A stretch of 64,000 nucleotides of DNA from positions 1,116,001 to 1,180,000 of the forward strand of contig OY759785.1 in the NCBI GenBank assembly GCA_963662605.1, given 5' to 3'. Positions 17,475-25,575 of the stretch are shown in pieces. The notes beneath the pieces were generated by a model. That model was not told where the DNA came from and made no database searches. It worked only from the letters and a program-made list of their open reading frames with translations. The stretch's first letter is position 1. Each line of letters begins with the position of its first letter. The position numbers and the translations under genes are program-made. The stretch is from G963662605 sp963662605 (GTDB lineage Bacteria > Bacteroidota > Ignavibacteria > Ignavibacteriales > Ignavibacteriaceae).

Positions 17475-20255
17475 CTACTTAAGCATTATCGCTTTTTTGA
17501 TTATGGTAAAAGTCTTACCGCTTTGTATTTCTTTACCCCTCATCGAGATAAGATATATACCTGAAGAAATTTTCCTTCCGGAATCATCTGTCCCGTTCCA
17601 GGTAATATTCCGTTTGCCCGTGACATTTTCTTCGTTTAACAGATGCGCGACTTCTCTGCCGAGTATATCGTAGACTGTAATTCTCAGTGAACTTGGATTA
17701 AGCAGACTTACAGAAACTTTTGTCGAAGGATTAAACGGATTCGGATAAATACTTAAGCCAAGTGAATCTGTTTTATCCGGTAAATCGGTAATGTCATTCG
17801 GTACAAGGCCTGATTCGTCATAAGGATTTACCATAAAGTGTAAGGTGTCATTTGGCTCCAGCGCAATCAGTGACGTATAATCACAAAGCAAGTTGTACTT
17901 CAATGCCTGCTTGATTATACCGGCCGTATCTTTGCTTGAATACAGAAACATGTTGTTTAGCTTTATATTTCCAAGCATGGAGGCAATCACTTTCAAACCA
18001 TTTGTCGTATCAACTGCAAATGGGAAAGTATATACGGCATGCTTTACATCCGCGATACCCTTGAATTTAACATCTACATTGAACGTAACACTTCCTGTGG
18101 AATTTGTACTTCCGATAAATAAGATAGGTCGTTCCGGGTCGGAACGCATAGCGCTAATTTCCGTGAAATTTTTCAGAGTATCTGTTCCACCGGAAAATAC
18201 AGGAACCACTTTCATGCTGTCAATGAGCGGGTAAGTGGCCGGTTTCATCAGACTATAAACAGAAGTCCAATCTTGCAAGTGAGTTTCAATATGCGCACCG
18301 CCTGTCGTATCTGCTATTCTTTGCAATAAATAACCACTGCCGTAATATTCTTTCCCGTTTATAGTAATGCTTGACGGAGTAACGCTTGAACCATCAAGCA
18401 AATTAACTGTTTTAAACTGTGGAGTTGTATTTAAAATTGAATTTTTATAATTACCCACCCATGAATCGGTACCGATAGAAGTAACCAATGAATCGCAATT
18501 GCTGAATACAAGAGTTGTGTTTACCGTGTCAGCATTATGAGTCTTAGTTATTTCGCTAAGCATATTTGTTAATTGAAAGTTGGTGGTTACCGAATTAAGC
18601 CCGAGCATAGGTACGGCAATAGTTTTCCTCATCGGTATGTCGTCATTGAATGGCCAGATGCCGGTCACAATAACCAAACCCGCACCAACTTTTTTGGAAA
18701 GGATGTACGGATTTCCGCTTGCATCCATGAGCTCGGCTTTAACTGCAGTATCAGAAGTACTGAAATAATAACCGCCGTTATGGGTTAACGATTCGGGAAA
18801 CTTCATGCCAAAATTCCCATTGGGATTTCTGTATAAAGTTATAGCTTCTTGTGTCTTATGTGCTGGTGCAAGAGTCGGAATGTAATGCGTTGCAATAAGT
18901 TCTTTGCCCATTCGATTATAATCAAAATAGCAAATGAACCGTCCGCCGTTTGCAAGTAATGTATCCAATGAGGCGATTGCCTTGTTGGCGGTGGTTTGTG
19001 AAAGGGGACTTTCATAGCCATGATCATAACTCGCTACAACATCGGAGGAGGTAAAGTACGGAATTGCAGATGAGAGATTACCATATTGTTTTGTAACTGC
19101 ATAATTTGCAATATCCGTAAATGACCAAATCGTAGATGCATTATAATCACAAAACGCTATAACGGGTTTCTTTGCTTGAGCGACTGAATCACCGTATGCA
19201 CTGGAAACAAATGAATCTATAACTTTGTCAACAGAGTCTGCTGAGTAGCCAATCCAGCGGGGGGACAACTTCTTTACTCTTCCAGCCCCGGCTACTAAAA
19301 TGTTGAACCGGTCGCCACTCTTCATCGCTTTTTTTAATGCGGTTTTCAGCTTGGGCATTAATGTGGAATAATTTTTATTATAGACACCGCTCAAATCAAC
19401 TGCTGCGAGAATATTTTGGGAAAGCGAGTCAGCTGATTTTAAATTGAATATTTTCCACGGTACAAATCCGAATTGAAAATAGTTGTCGTCCCGCGGCATT
19501 ACATTATTCCGGAAAAAAGTTCCATCTGCAAAATCACAAGAAAACGATAAATTAAAACTTGGATAATTTTGGATATTTGATATCCGCGTATACTTATAAT
19601 CTAATCCAAGAGTATCTGTGAAATTGGAATATTGCACTTTTGAATCTTCTACAATTGAGGGACTACCCCAAATATTTTCTCTAACCCGGAACAATAAACT
19701 AATATCTGTTCTGCCTGTCCCTGCCTGCAAAAATTTCAGAGGCATTTCACAGGTCGCATTTATGCCAGACCATTTAGTCGGGGTAATGAAGTTAATTTTT
19801 ATTTTACGTGTACTGCCGGAGACAAGAGGGTACACATGTAGTTCATATTGGTTGCCGACTTTTGTTAAAAATGCCGGATCGCGCTTCATAACAACAATGC
19901 TGTCGTAGATATGACGGCCTGTCCATGTATCAAGCATGATAGCTTTCATGATATCGTTGCCTATCCACAGCCACAAATCGTTGATGACACTTCCTTCGGG
20001 TAATTCAAAACGGTGAATAATTTCAACAGTCTTTGATCCGGGAAAGGCATTATGGTCGGCATATTCCAGATACAGTGAGTTCTCACAATATGCACCGTGC
20101 GGCTCTGTTACGAGTACCGCGTTTTGTATGTACGCGGAAGCCTGGGTGTAATTACCCGGAACTCTTGCGATTAATTGGTTAGTGGCATAAAGATGTGTCT
20201 GAACTGAAATGAAAATAGCGATTAACAAACATAGAATACAAAACAGCTTTTTCAT
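17475..20255 (-). CDS. Large secreted VIT/VWA-like protein with T9SS-type C-terminal sorting tail
   Basis: The protein of 926 residues has a signal peptide (about 1-25). Residues about 80-165 (HRFELPEGSVINDLWLWIG ... GRHIYDSIVVMKRDPAFL) resemble a VIT domain as in inter-alpha-trypsin inhibitor heavy chains. It is followed around 270-340 by a von Willebrand A-like segment (NILAAVDLSGVYNKNY ... LKKAMKSGDRFNILVAGAGR) with a degenerate metal site. The end, SIYPNPFNPSTK ... YDILGREVAHL ... SSGIYLISMR, is a type A sorting domain of the type IX secretion system. It is probably exported to the cell surface, possibly for adhesion or as an assembly scaffold. It stands alone, convergent with the peptidase gene. 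Confidence 0.8.
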   Translation of the reverse strand: MKKLFCILCLLIAIFISVQTHLYATNQLIARVPGNYTQASAYIQNAVLVTEPHGAYCENSLYLEYADHNAFPGSKTVEIIHRFELPEGSVINDLWLWIGNDIMKAIMLDTWTGRHIYDSIVVMKRDPAFLTKVGNQYELHVYPLVSGSTRKIKINFITPTKWSGINATCEMPLKFLQAGTGRTDISLLFRVRENIWGSPSIVEDSKVQYSNFTDTLGLDYKYTRISNIQNYPSFNLSFSCDFADGTFFRNNVMPRDDNYFQFGFVPWKIFNLKSADSLSQNILAAVDLSGVYNKNYSTLMPKLKTALKKAMKSGDRFNILVAGAGRVKKLSPRWIGYSADSVDKVIDSFVSSAYGDSVAQAKKPVIAFCDYNASTIWSFTDIANYAVTKQYGNLSSAIPYFTSSDVVASYDHGYESPLSQTTANKAIASLDTLLANGGRFICYFDYNRMGKELIATHYIPTLAPAHKTQEAITLYRNPNGNFGMKFPESLTHNGGYYFSTSDTAVKAELMDASGNPYILSKKVGAGLVIVTGIWPFNDDIPMRKTIAVPMLGLNSVTTNFQLTNMLSEITKTHNADTVNTTLVFSNCDSLVTSIGTDSWVGNYKNSILNTTPQFKTVNLLDGSSVTPSSITINGKEYYGSGYLLQRIADTTGGAHIETHLQDWTSVYSLMKPATYPLIDSMKVVPVFSGGTDTLKNFTEISAMRSDPERPILFIGSTNSTGSVTFNVDVKFKGIADVKHAVYTFPFAVDTTNGLKVIASMLGNIKLNNMFLYSSKDTAGIIKQALKYNLLCDYTSLIALEPNDTLHFMVNPYDESGLVPNDITDLPDKTDSLGLSIYPNPFNPSTKVSVSLLNPSSLRITVYDILGREVAHLLNEENVTGKRNITWNGTDDSGRKISSGIYLISMRGKEIQSGKTFTIIKKAIMLK

Positions 20256-20405
20256 AAAAACCCCGAGAGTTTAAAACAATATTAAAATATGTTCATATAC
20301 AAGTTTATGGAAAAATAGGAGCAGAGTCAACAGCGAAATGAATCTCTGGAGATAGAATTAGCCGGAGTCGCAGTGTATGATGAATACATCACGGGATTTT
20401 TTCAA

Positions 20406-20906
20406 TTATAACGAAAAATTACCGGGTAATTTTGTGCAAAGCGTTTGACAAATCTTCTCAAGATATTGCTTATCTGTTTCATTAAACGCGGATAGTCGTG
20501 TGCTGTCCAAATCAAGCACTCCGATCAGGGCACCGTTTTGTACAATCGGAACAACAATTTCGGAGTTTGATTCATCGTCGCAGGCGATATGTCCCGGAAA
20601 TTCATGAACATTTTGAACTATCAACGTTTCTCTTTTTTCTGCCGCGGTGCCGCAAACACCTTTTCCGATCGGAATTAAGGTGCATGCTATTTTACCCTGA
20701 AACGGTCCGAGTATCAGTTTTTCTCCATCAAACAAATAAAATCCCACCCAGCTTATTTTTTCGAATGCCTGTTTTAATAGCGCCGAGAGGTTAGATAGAT
20801 TTGTTACCCAATGTTCGTGAACATCAAGCAGCTCCTCCACTTGAGGGAGGAGCTCTTCATAAATATCCTTATCAGTTACGGCTTGTGAAAAAAACTTGAA
20901 ACTCAT
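20406..20906 (-). CDS. msrC: Free methionine-(R)-sulfoxide reductase (GAF domain)
   Basis: The protein of 166 residues is one GAF domain with the specific pattern of free-methionine-R-sulfoxide reductases: GPFQGKIACTLIPIGKGVCGTAA, then HEFPGHIACDDESNSEIVVPI, then IGVLDLDS. The cysteines in KIAC, GVCG and HIACD are the catalytic and resolving residues in known members. It repairs oxidised free methionine in the cytoplasm. Its ATG overlaps the lon stop codon by 4 bases, so it is translated together with Lon. Joining a protease that removes damaged protein with an enzyme that recovers oxidised methionine is a sensible pairing, although the link is inferred. Confidence 0.92.
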   Translation of the reverse strand: MSFKFFSQAVTDKDIYEELLPQVEELLDVHEHWVTNLSNLSALLKQAFEKISWVGFYLFDGEKLILGPFQGKIACTLIPIGKGVCGTAAEKRETLIVQNVHEFPGHIACDDESNSEIVVPIVQNGALIGVLDLDSTRLSAFNETDKQYLEKICQTLCTKLPGNFSL

Positions 20907-23329
20907 TTTTTCTTCTTCGTTACTGTTTTCTTTTTTGCCGGTTTGAAATCGGGAAATAAATAAGGCATTGCCTGCTCAATTGTTTCAACCGGAATGAGAG
21001 TCAATGCTTCGGTAATGTTTGCGGGGATTTCTTTAAGGTCAACTTCGTTCTCTTTCGGAATAAGAACCTTAGTAATGCCGTTGCGTTTTGCAGCTAAAAG
21101 CTTTTCGGTCAATCCGCCAATCGGAAGTACGCGTCCGCGCAAAGTAATCTCACCGGTCATTGCCACTTCGCCGGATGCCTTCATGCCGGTAAATGCTGAA
21201 ACCAGAGCGAGAGCCATCGTGATTCCAGCTGACGGGCCGTCTTTTGGAATAGCGCCTTCGGGAAGATGAATATGTATTTCATGGCCTTTATAGAAATTCT
21301 CCGGAAGTCCGAATGTACCTGCCTGCGAACGGATATAGCTGAGGGCTGCCATTGCGGATTCTTTCATAACATCGCCGAGCTGTCCGGTCAACGTGAGTTT
21401 TTCAGGTCCGGGCATAATGCTGATATCCACCATCAGTAATTCACCGCCGACACTCGTCCATGCCAAACCGGTAACACTACCAACGCGGTTTTCTTTCGTG
21501 AACTTATGCGATTTATATTTTGGTACTCCGAGCAAATCTTCAATTTTATCAGCATTGATTTCATGAGCAAGAGGCTTCTTCTTGTCCTTACTTTTCTTCG
21601 CTCCCTTAATCACTATTTCTTTTGCCAATTTACGGAGCGTAGATGCGATTTCCCGCTCAAGATTACGTACACCGGCTTCTCTTGTGTAATCGGTGATGAT
21701 TTTTCTGATAGCATCATCGGTAAACTTCAGATTGAATACATCAAGGCCGTTTAACGTAATCTGCTTCGGAAGAATATGGCGTTTAGCTATTTCAATTTTA
21801 TCTAATTCAAGATAACTGGTCAGTTCAATAATTTCCATTCTGTCCTGCAACGGAAGGGGAATATTGTATCTGACATTGGCGGTTGTAATAAACATAACCT
21901 GCGACAGGTCGTAATCAACTTCAAGATAATGATCCTGGAATGTGTGATTCTGTTCAGGGTCGAGTACCTCGAGCATTGCGCTTGCCGGATCGCCCCGGAA
22001 ATCGGAATTGAGTTTATCAATTTCATCGAGCAGGATAACAGGGTTAACTGTAGCTGCGCGCTTCATTCCCTGAATGATTTTTCCCGGCATGGAGCCGATG
22101 TATGTCTTTCTATGACCGCGAATTTCGGCTTCGTCTCTAACGCCGCCGAGACTGATACGGATAAACTCACGTCCCAATGCCCGTGCTATTGAGCGTCCTA
22201 ATGATGTTTTACCAACGCCGGGAGGTCCTACGAAGCATAAAATCTGTCCCCGCATGTTTTTAACGAGATTAAGCACAGCAATATGCTCGATGATTCTTTC
22301 TTTTGGTTTTTCAAGTCCGTAGTGATCTTCATCAAGAATGCTTTTTACATGCGAGATGTCAAGATTATCTTTGCTGCGCTTACTCCACGGTAGTGAAATC
22401 ATCCAATCGAGATAATTACGGATAACTGTATACTCGGGAGAAAGGGAATTCATTTTTTTGAGTTTGTTCAATTCTTCGATTGCTTTTTCATAAGCAATCT
22501 TCGGCATCTTGACAGCTTTTATCTTTTCAAGAATTTTTGCGATTTCGGGAGCGCCTTCATCATCATCGCCGAGTTCGTTCTGCAATATTTTTATCTGTTC
22601 CTGAATGATGAACTTACGCTGAGATTTTGCAATGTTCTCCTGAACCTTGGAATCAATTTCACGCTCTATCTTGAGGATATCAATTTCCGAGTTGAGGATT
22701 TTAATGAGTTCGTAGAACTGATCCTTCAGCGTGAACTTCTGCAGTATTGCCTGCTTCACATCAAGAGACTGCGTAATATTGGCAGCTGCAAAAAACAGCT
22801 TACGATCGGGTTCTTCAATGACTTCAAATGAACTCACCGAGTCGGCAGAGACGTTCTTGTTTATCTTAACATACTCAAGGAACAATGAAGTCATCTGACG
22901 GTTGAGCGCGTTCATTTCATGATCGTTTTCAAGGGCGGGAACAACGGCTTCAATCTTCGCCTCAAAAAAATCTTTGTTATCGGTATACTTGATAATCCGT
23001 CCCTGTATTAACCCGTCAACTAATATTTTCATCAGACCGTTAGGCAGCTTTAGTATCTGAACAATGCGCCCGATAGTGCCTTCCTGATAAATATCCGCTT
23101 TCTTCGGCGCGTCTATGTTGGATTTCTTCTGTGTCGCCAGAAAAATATACTTTGAATGCTGAATGGCATAATTTGCCGCGCGGATTGACTGCTCCCGACC
23201 GATAAGCACAGGAAACATCATATAAGGATATATGACAATATCGCGTAATGGTAATACAGGTAAAATTTCGGGAATATCCTCAAGGACGGAAGTCCCGTCG
23301 GATACGGTATTTAGTTTAATTTCGTCCAC
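20903..23329 (-). CDS. lon: ATP-dependent Lon protease
   Basis: The protein of 808 residues is a LonA. The N-terminal LAN domain (ILPVLPLRDIVIYPYMMFPVLIGR) recognises substrates; the AAA+ module has Walker A GPPGVGKTSLGRS and Walker B PVILLDEIDKL; the C-terminal S16 domain has the catalytic Ser in PKDGPSAGITM and the Lys in GGLTEKLLAAKR. Length matches the family. It starts with GTG at 23329. The C-terminal tail is very lysine-rich. msrC overlaps by 4 bases and forms a two-gene operon with it. Confidence 0.98.
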   Translation of the reverse strand: MDEIKLNTVSDGTSVLEDIPEILPVLPLRDIVIYPYMMFPVLIGREQSIRAANYAIQHSKYIFLATQKKSNIDAPKKADIYQEGTIGRIVQILKLPNGLMKILVDGLIQGRIIKYTDNKDFFEAKIEAVVPALENDHEMNALNRQMTSLFLEYVKINKNVSADSVSSFEVIEEPDRKLFFAAANITQSLDVKQAILQKFTLKDQFYELIKILNSEIDILKIEREIDSKVQENIAKSQRKFIIQEQIKILQNELGDDDEGAPEIAKILEKIKAVKMPKIAYEKAIEELNKLKKMNSLSPEYTVIRNYLDWMISLPWSKRSKDNLDISHVKSILDEDHYGLEKPKERIIEHIAVLNLVKNMRGQILCFVGPPGVGKTSLGRSIARALGREFIRISLGGVRDEAEIRGHRKTYIGSMPGKIIQGMKRAATVNPVILLDEIDKLNSDFRGDPASAMLEVLDPEQNHTFQDHYLEVDYDLSQVMFITTANVRYNIPLPLQDRMEIIELTSYLELDKIEIAKRHILPKQITLNGLDVFNLKFTDDAIRKIITDYTREAGVRNLEREIASTLRKLAKEIVIKGAKKSKDKKKPLAHEINADKIEDLLGVPKYKSHKFTKENRVGSVTGLAWTSVGGELLMVDISIMPGPEKLTLTGQLGDVMKESAMAALSYIRSQAGTFGLPENFYKGHEIHIHLPEGAIPKDGPSAGITMALALVSAFTGMKASGEVAMTGEITLRGRVLPIGGLTEKLLAAKRNGITKVLIPKENEVDLKEIPANITEALTLIPVETIEQAMPYLFPDFKPAKKKTVTKKKK

Positions 23330-23408
23330 TATAAGCCTATTTTATGAAAAATTCGAATATATAATATAGCAAAGCCCCCTCATGGCTGCAAGGTAAGAAA
23401 TAACCCTG

Positions 23409-23501
23409 ATTAACCGCAAGGTACGCAAAGGCCGCTAAGAAATTAAATTGCTATCAAATTCTTTAAAAATCTTTGCGCTCTTGGCGCACTTCGCGGTTAA
23501 T
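23409..23501. repeat. Inverted repeat of the TTAACCGC type
   Basis: The left arm starts ATTAACCGCAAGGTACGC at 23409; the right arm, read in reverse complement, starts ATTAACCGCGAAGTGCGC. About 31 positions per arm are recognisably paired, with an AT-rich centre of about 30 bases. It lies between lon and the tRNA region and does not encode anything. Confidence 0.6.
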
Positions 23502-23521
23502 ATTGGTTGGCCTAAACTAAA

Positions 23522-23545
23522 AAATCCCAGCAATTACTGGGATTT
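23522..23545 (-). terminator. Hairpin after the damaged tRNA copy
   Basis: AAATCCCAG-CAATTA-CTGGGATTT is a perfect 9-bp stem on the downstream (minus-strand) side of the tRNA-Lys remnant, in the same relative position as the hairpin after the intact tRNA. It looks like the terminator of the older copy. Confidence 0.6.
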
Positions 23546-23546
23546 A

Positions 23547-23612
23547 GTGCACCCTGCGGGACTCTCCCGACTCGTCGGGATCCTGTGGAGAACCCGTGAC
23601 CTGATGATTAAG
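23547..23612 (-). pseudogene. Partial tRNA-Lys copy interrupted by a small palindrome
   Basis: The plus strand repeats GTGCACCCTGCGGGACTC and, further on, ACCCGTGACCTGATGATTAAGA of the intact tRNA-Lys next to it, so the 3' half of the tRNA gene is duplicated. The T-loop region is broken by an insert of about 25 bases holding the palindrome TCCCGA-CTCG-TCGGGA (23565-23580). The 5' half (D-arm, acceptor strand) is missing. It cannot fold as a tRNA. Confidence 0.75.
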
Positions 23613-23632
23613 ATGGAAGGTTTAAAAATGAA

Positions 23633-23656
23633 AAACCTCAGTAAAAACTGAGGTTT
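23633..23656 (-). terminator. Terminator of tRNA-Lys
   Basis: AAACCTCAGT-AAAA-ACTGAGGTTT (23633-23656) is a perfect 10-bp stem directly after the tRNA 3' end on the minus strand and is followed there by TTTTTC. Confidence 0.8.
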
Positions 23657-23731
23657 GGTGCACCCTGCGGGACTCGAACCCGCGACCTGATGATTAAGAG
23701 TCATATGCTCTACCAACTGAGCTAAGGGTGC
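23656..23731 (-). tRNA. tRNA-Lys (anticodon CTT)
   Basis: On the minus strand the gene reads GCACCCTTAGCTCAGTTGG at its 5' end and ends ...GGGTTCGAGTCCCGCAGGGTGCACCA. The acceptor stem GCACCC/GGGTGC, D-arm GCTC/GAGC, T-arm GCGGG/CCCGC with TTCGAGT loop, and an encoded CCA are all present. The anticodon stem is ATGA/TCAT with loop CTCTTAA, giving anticodon CTT, which decodes AAG lysine. A promoter-like pair lies immediately upstream and a hairpin terminator immediately downstream, so it is transcribed on its own. Confidence 0.97.
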
Positions 23732-23735
23732 GGGG

Positions 23736-23765
23736 TAAAATTACGGAATTTCGCGGAGTTGGCAA
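23736..23765 (-). promoter_or_regulatory. Bacteroidota-type promoter of tRNA-Lys
   Basis: On the minus strand, TTTTTTG (core TTG at 23765-23763) is followed after 19 bases by TAATTTTA (23743-23736), four bases before the mature 5' end. It matches TTTG-N19-TAnnTTTG except the last base. Confidence 0.6.
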
Positions 23766-23829
23766 AAAAGATTTTTCAATTTTAGATGTAAACTGAACAT
23801 TTTCAGCAAAACTTATCAAGCCGCCACGC

Positions 23830-23844
23830 GTGACACCGTGTCAC
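23830..23844. promoter_or_regulatory. Perfect dyad GTGACAC-C-GTGTCAC upstream of greA
   Basis: A 7-bp perfect inverted repeat around one central base, about 50 bases before the greA promoter-like pair. Its GTGA...TCAC halves recall Crp/Fnr-family sites, with 7 rather than 6 bases between the half-sites. Candidate operator only. Confidence 0.35.
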
Positions 23845-23871
23845 ATATGGGATTTTCAAAATAATTCTTGC

Positions 23872-23902
23872 TTGATTTAGAAAAATTAATTGACTAATTT
23901 TG
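23872..23902 (+). promoter_or_regulatory. Bacteroidota-type promoter for the greA operon
   Basis: TTG at 23872-23874 and TAATTTTG at 23895-23902 are 20 bases apart, a full match to the TAnnTTTG element. Start of transcription would be near 23908. Confidence 0.5.
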
Positions 23903-23905
23903 TGT

Positions 23906-23937
23906 ACCACCGCTTCGGGCGGTGGTATTTTTTTTAA
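23906..23937 (+). terminator. Terminator-like hairpin just before greA
   Basis: ACCACCGC-TTCGG-GCGGTGGT followed by ATTTTTTTTAA ends about 33 bases before the greA start codon. No gene on this strand precedes it, so it is either a leader hairpin of greA or a stop for a very short transcript. Confidence 0.5.
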
Positions 23938-23969
23938 TAAATCCTTTCATTTTAAATTTTGTGAGTGTT

Positions 23970-24446
23970 ATGGCTGATAATGGTTTTGTTTATTTGACGC
24001 AAGAACGTCTTTTCGAGTTGGAACAAGCTTTACGCGAGTTAAAAACTGCCGGAAGAAAAGAAATAGCTGCTAAGATTGCGGAAGCCCGTTCGCATGGTGA
24101 TCTGTCGGAAAATGCAGAATATGACGCCGCAAAAGAAGAACAAGTACTTCATGAGCTGAAAATAAGCAAAATGGAAGGTATGCTCGCGCGTGCCCGTGTC
24201 ATCTCTAATGACCAGTTTACATCAAACGAAATACACATCCTTTCAAAAGTTAAAATTAAAAACGTTAAAACCGGAAAAGAGTTTGCGTATACCCTCGTTT
24301 CCGCGGAAGAAGCTGATTTTAGCCAGAATAAACTGGCTGTCACAAGTCCTATCGGTAAGGGTTTACTCGCAAAACACGTCGGAGATGTTGTACAAATACA
24401 AGTCCCCGCCGGAATGCAGGAGTTCGAGATACTCGATATTGTTTAA
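23970..24446 (+). CDS. greA: Transcription elongation factor GreA
   Basis: The protein of 158 residues rescues backtracked RNA polymerase by stimulating transcript cleavage. The N-terminal coiled-coil (about 8-75) carries the acidic tip motif in SHGDLSENAEYDAAKEEQ, and the C-terminal FKBP-like domain has SPIGKGLLAKHVGDVVQIQVPAG. The ATG at 23970 is chosen because it gives MADNGFVYLTQE, the normal start; a longer upstream frame is unlike the family. It opens a run of same-strand genes that continues through the riboflavin genes, tilS, hpt and ftsH. Its stop codon touches the ribD start. Confidence 0.96.
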   Translation: MADNGFVYLTQERLFELEQALRELKTAGRKEIAAKIAEARSHGDLSENAEYDAAKEEQVLHELKISKMEGMLARARVISNDQFTSNEIHILSKVKIKNVKTGKEFAYTLVSAEEADFSQNKLAVTSPIGKGLLAKHVGDVVQIQVPAGMQEFEILDIV

Positions 24447-25562
24447 TTGTGGAAAAATCCATTGGCACATGATGAATCTTACATCAAATTAGCTTTGGAG
24501 CTTGCTGCAAAAGGACGAGGACGAGTAAGTCCGAATCCTTTGGTGGGCTGTGTAATTGTTAAGAATCATCAAATTATCGGTGCCGGATACCATGAGTTTT
24601 TCGGGGGTTCCCACGCTGAGATTAATGCCCTGCGAAATGCGCGTGAAGATGTGAAAGGCGCAACCCTCTATGTAAACCTTGAACCCTGTTCCCATTACGG
24701 AAAAACACCGCCGTGCGCGGATGCTATAATTGCCGCCGGTATCGGCCGGGTGGTAATTGGGACTCTGGACTGCAATCCTTTAGTTGCCGGAAGCGGAGCG
24801 GAAAAACTGACAAAAGCGGGTATCGAGGTTAAGACGGGGATGTTGGAAAAAGAATGCCTTGAACTCAACCGCTTCTTTTTTAAGTTTATGCAAAAACGGA
24901 TTCCCTTTGTCACCGTTAAAGTTGCACAGACTCTCGATGGTAAAATAGCCACCTTTAATAACCAGTCTAAATGGATTACCACTAAAGCATCACGGGAAGA
25001 AGTTCACCACATGCGGGCATCATACGATGCCGTGCTTATTGGTAGAAAAACTGCGATGATAGACGACCCCAAATTAACGGTGCGGCTGACTGAAGGACGC
25101 GACCCGAAACGGATAATTCTCGATTCAAAACTCCGCATTGATTTGAAGCGCTCGATGTTTCTTGCTAATGCCGAGCAGAACATTATTATTGTTACATGCG
25201 TCTCAAGTAAAGAGAAGCAGAAGAAAATTGCTTCGTTAAAAAAGTTGGGCATTAAAATTCTGTTTGTTCCTGAGGGCAAAGACGGGCATGTCAGTCTGCC
25301 GGCAGTGCTGAAAGCGTTAGGAAAAGAAAACATCATGTCGGTGATGGTTGAGGGCGGGCAGGAAGTGTTTTCTGCTTTTGTGCGGGAAAAACTTGCCGAT
25401 GAATTGCGCATTTTTATCAGTCCGAAATTATTGGGTAAGGGCTTGTGCGCGTTTTCAGATATGGGTGTGACTCTGTTGGAAAAATCTCAACGATGGTCTA
25501 TCCGAAGGGTGGAAAGATTTGACGAAGATGTTTTGCTGGAACTACGCAAGACACAAAATTAA
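24447..25562 (+). CDS. ribD: Bifunctional riboflavin deaminase/reductase RibD
   Basis: The protein of about 371 residues carries out two steps of riboflavin synthesis. The N-terminal deaminase has GGSHAEINAL and the zinc-binding EPCSHYGKTPPCADAI. The C-terminal reductase has KVAQTLDGKIATFNNQSKWIT, and SVMVEGGQEVFSAF. The start is uncertain: a TTG sits directly on the greA stop and another TTG at 24462 follows GGAAAA by a normal distance; no ATG or GTG in frame would give the conserved first helix. No FMN riboswitch precedes it. ribE follows after 13 bases. Confidence 0.96.
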   Translation: MWKNPLAHDESYIKLALELAAKGRGRVSPNPLVGCVIVKNHQIIGAGYHEFFGGSHAEINALRNAREDVKGATLYVNLEPCSHYGKTPPCADAIIAAGIGRVVIGTLDCNPLVAGSGAEKLTKAGIEVKTGMLEKECLELNRFFFKFMQKRIPFVTVKVAQTLDGKIATFNNQSKWITTKASREEVHHMRASYDAVLIGRKTAMIDDPKLTVRLTEGRDPKRIILDSKLRIDLKRSMFLANAEQNIIIVTCVSSKEKQKKIASLKKLGIKILFVPEGKDGHVSLPAVLKALGKENIMSVMVEGGQEVFSAFVREKLADELRIFISPKLLGKGLCAFSDMGVTLLEKSQRWSIRRVERFDEDVLLELRKTQN

Positions 25563-25575
25563 TATAGGTACGAAA

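Noticed and set aside
24420..24470. FMN riboswitch before the riboflavin genes
   Set aside because: ribD begins at the greA stop codon; there is no leader space for one.
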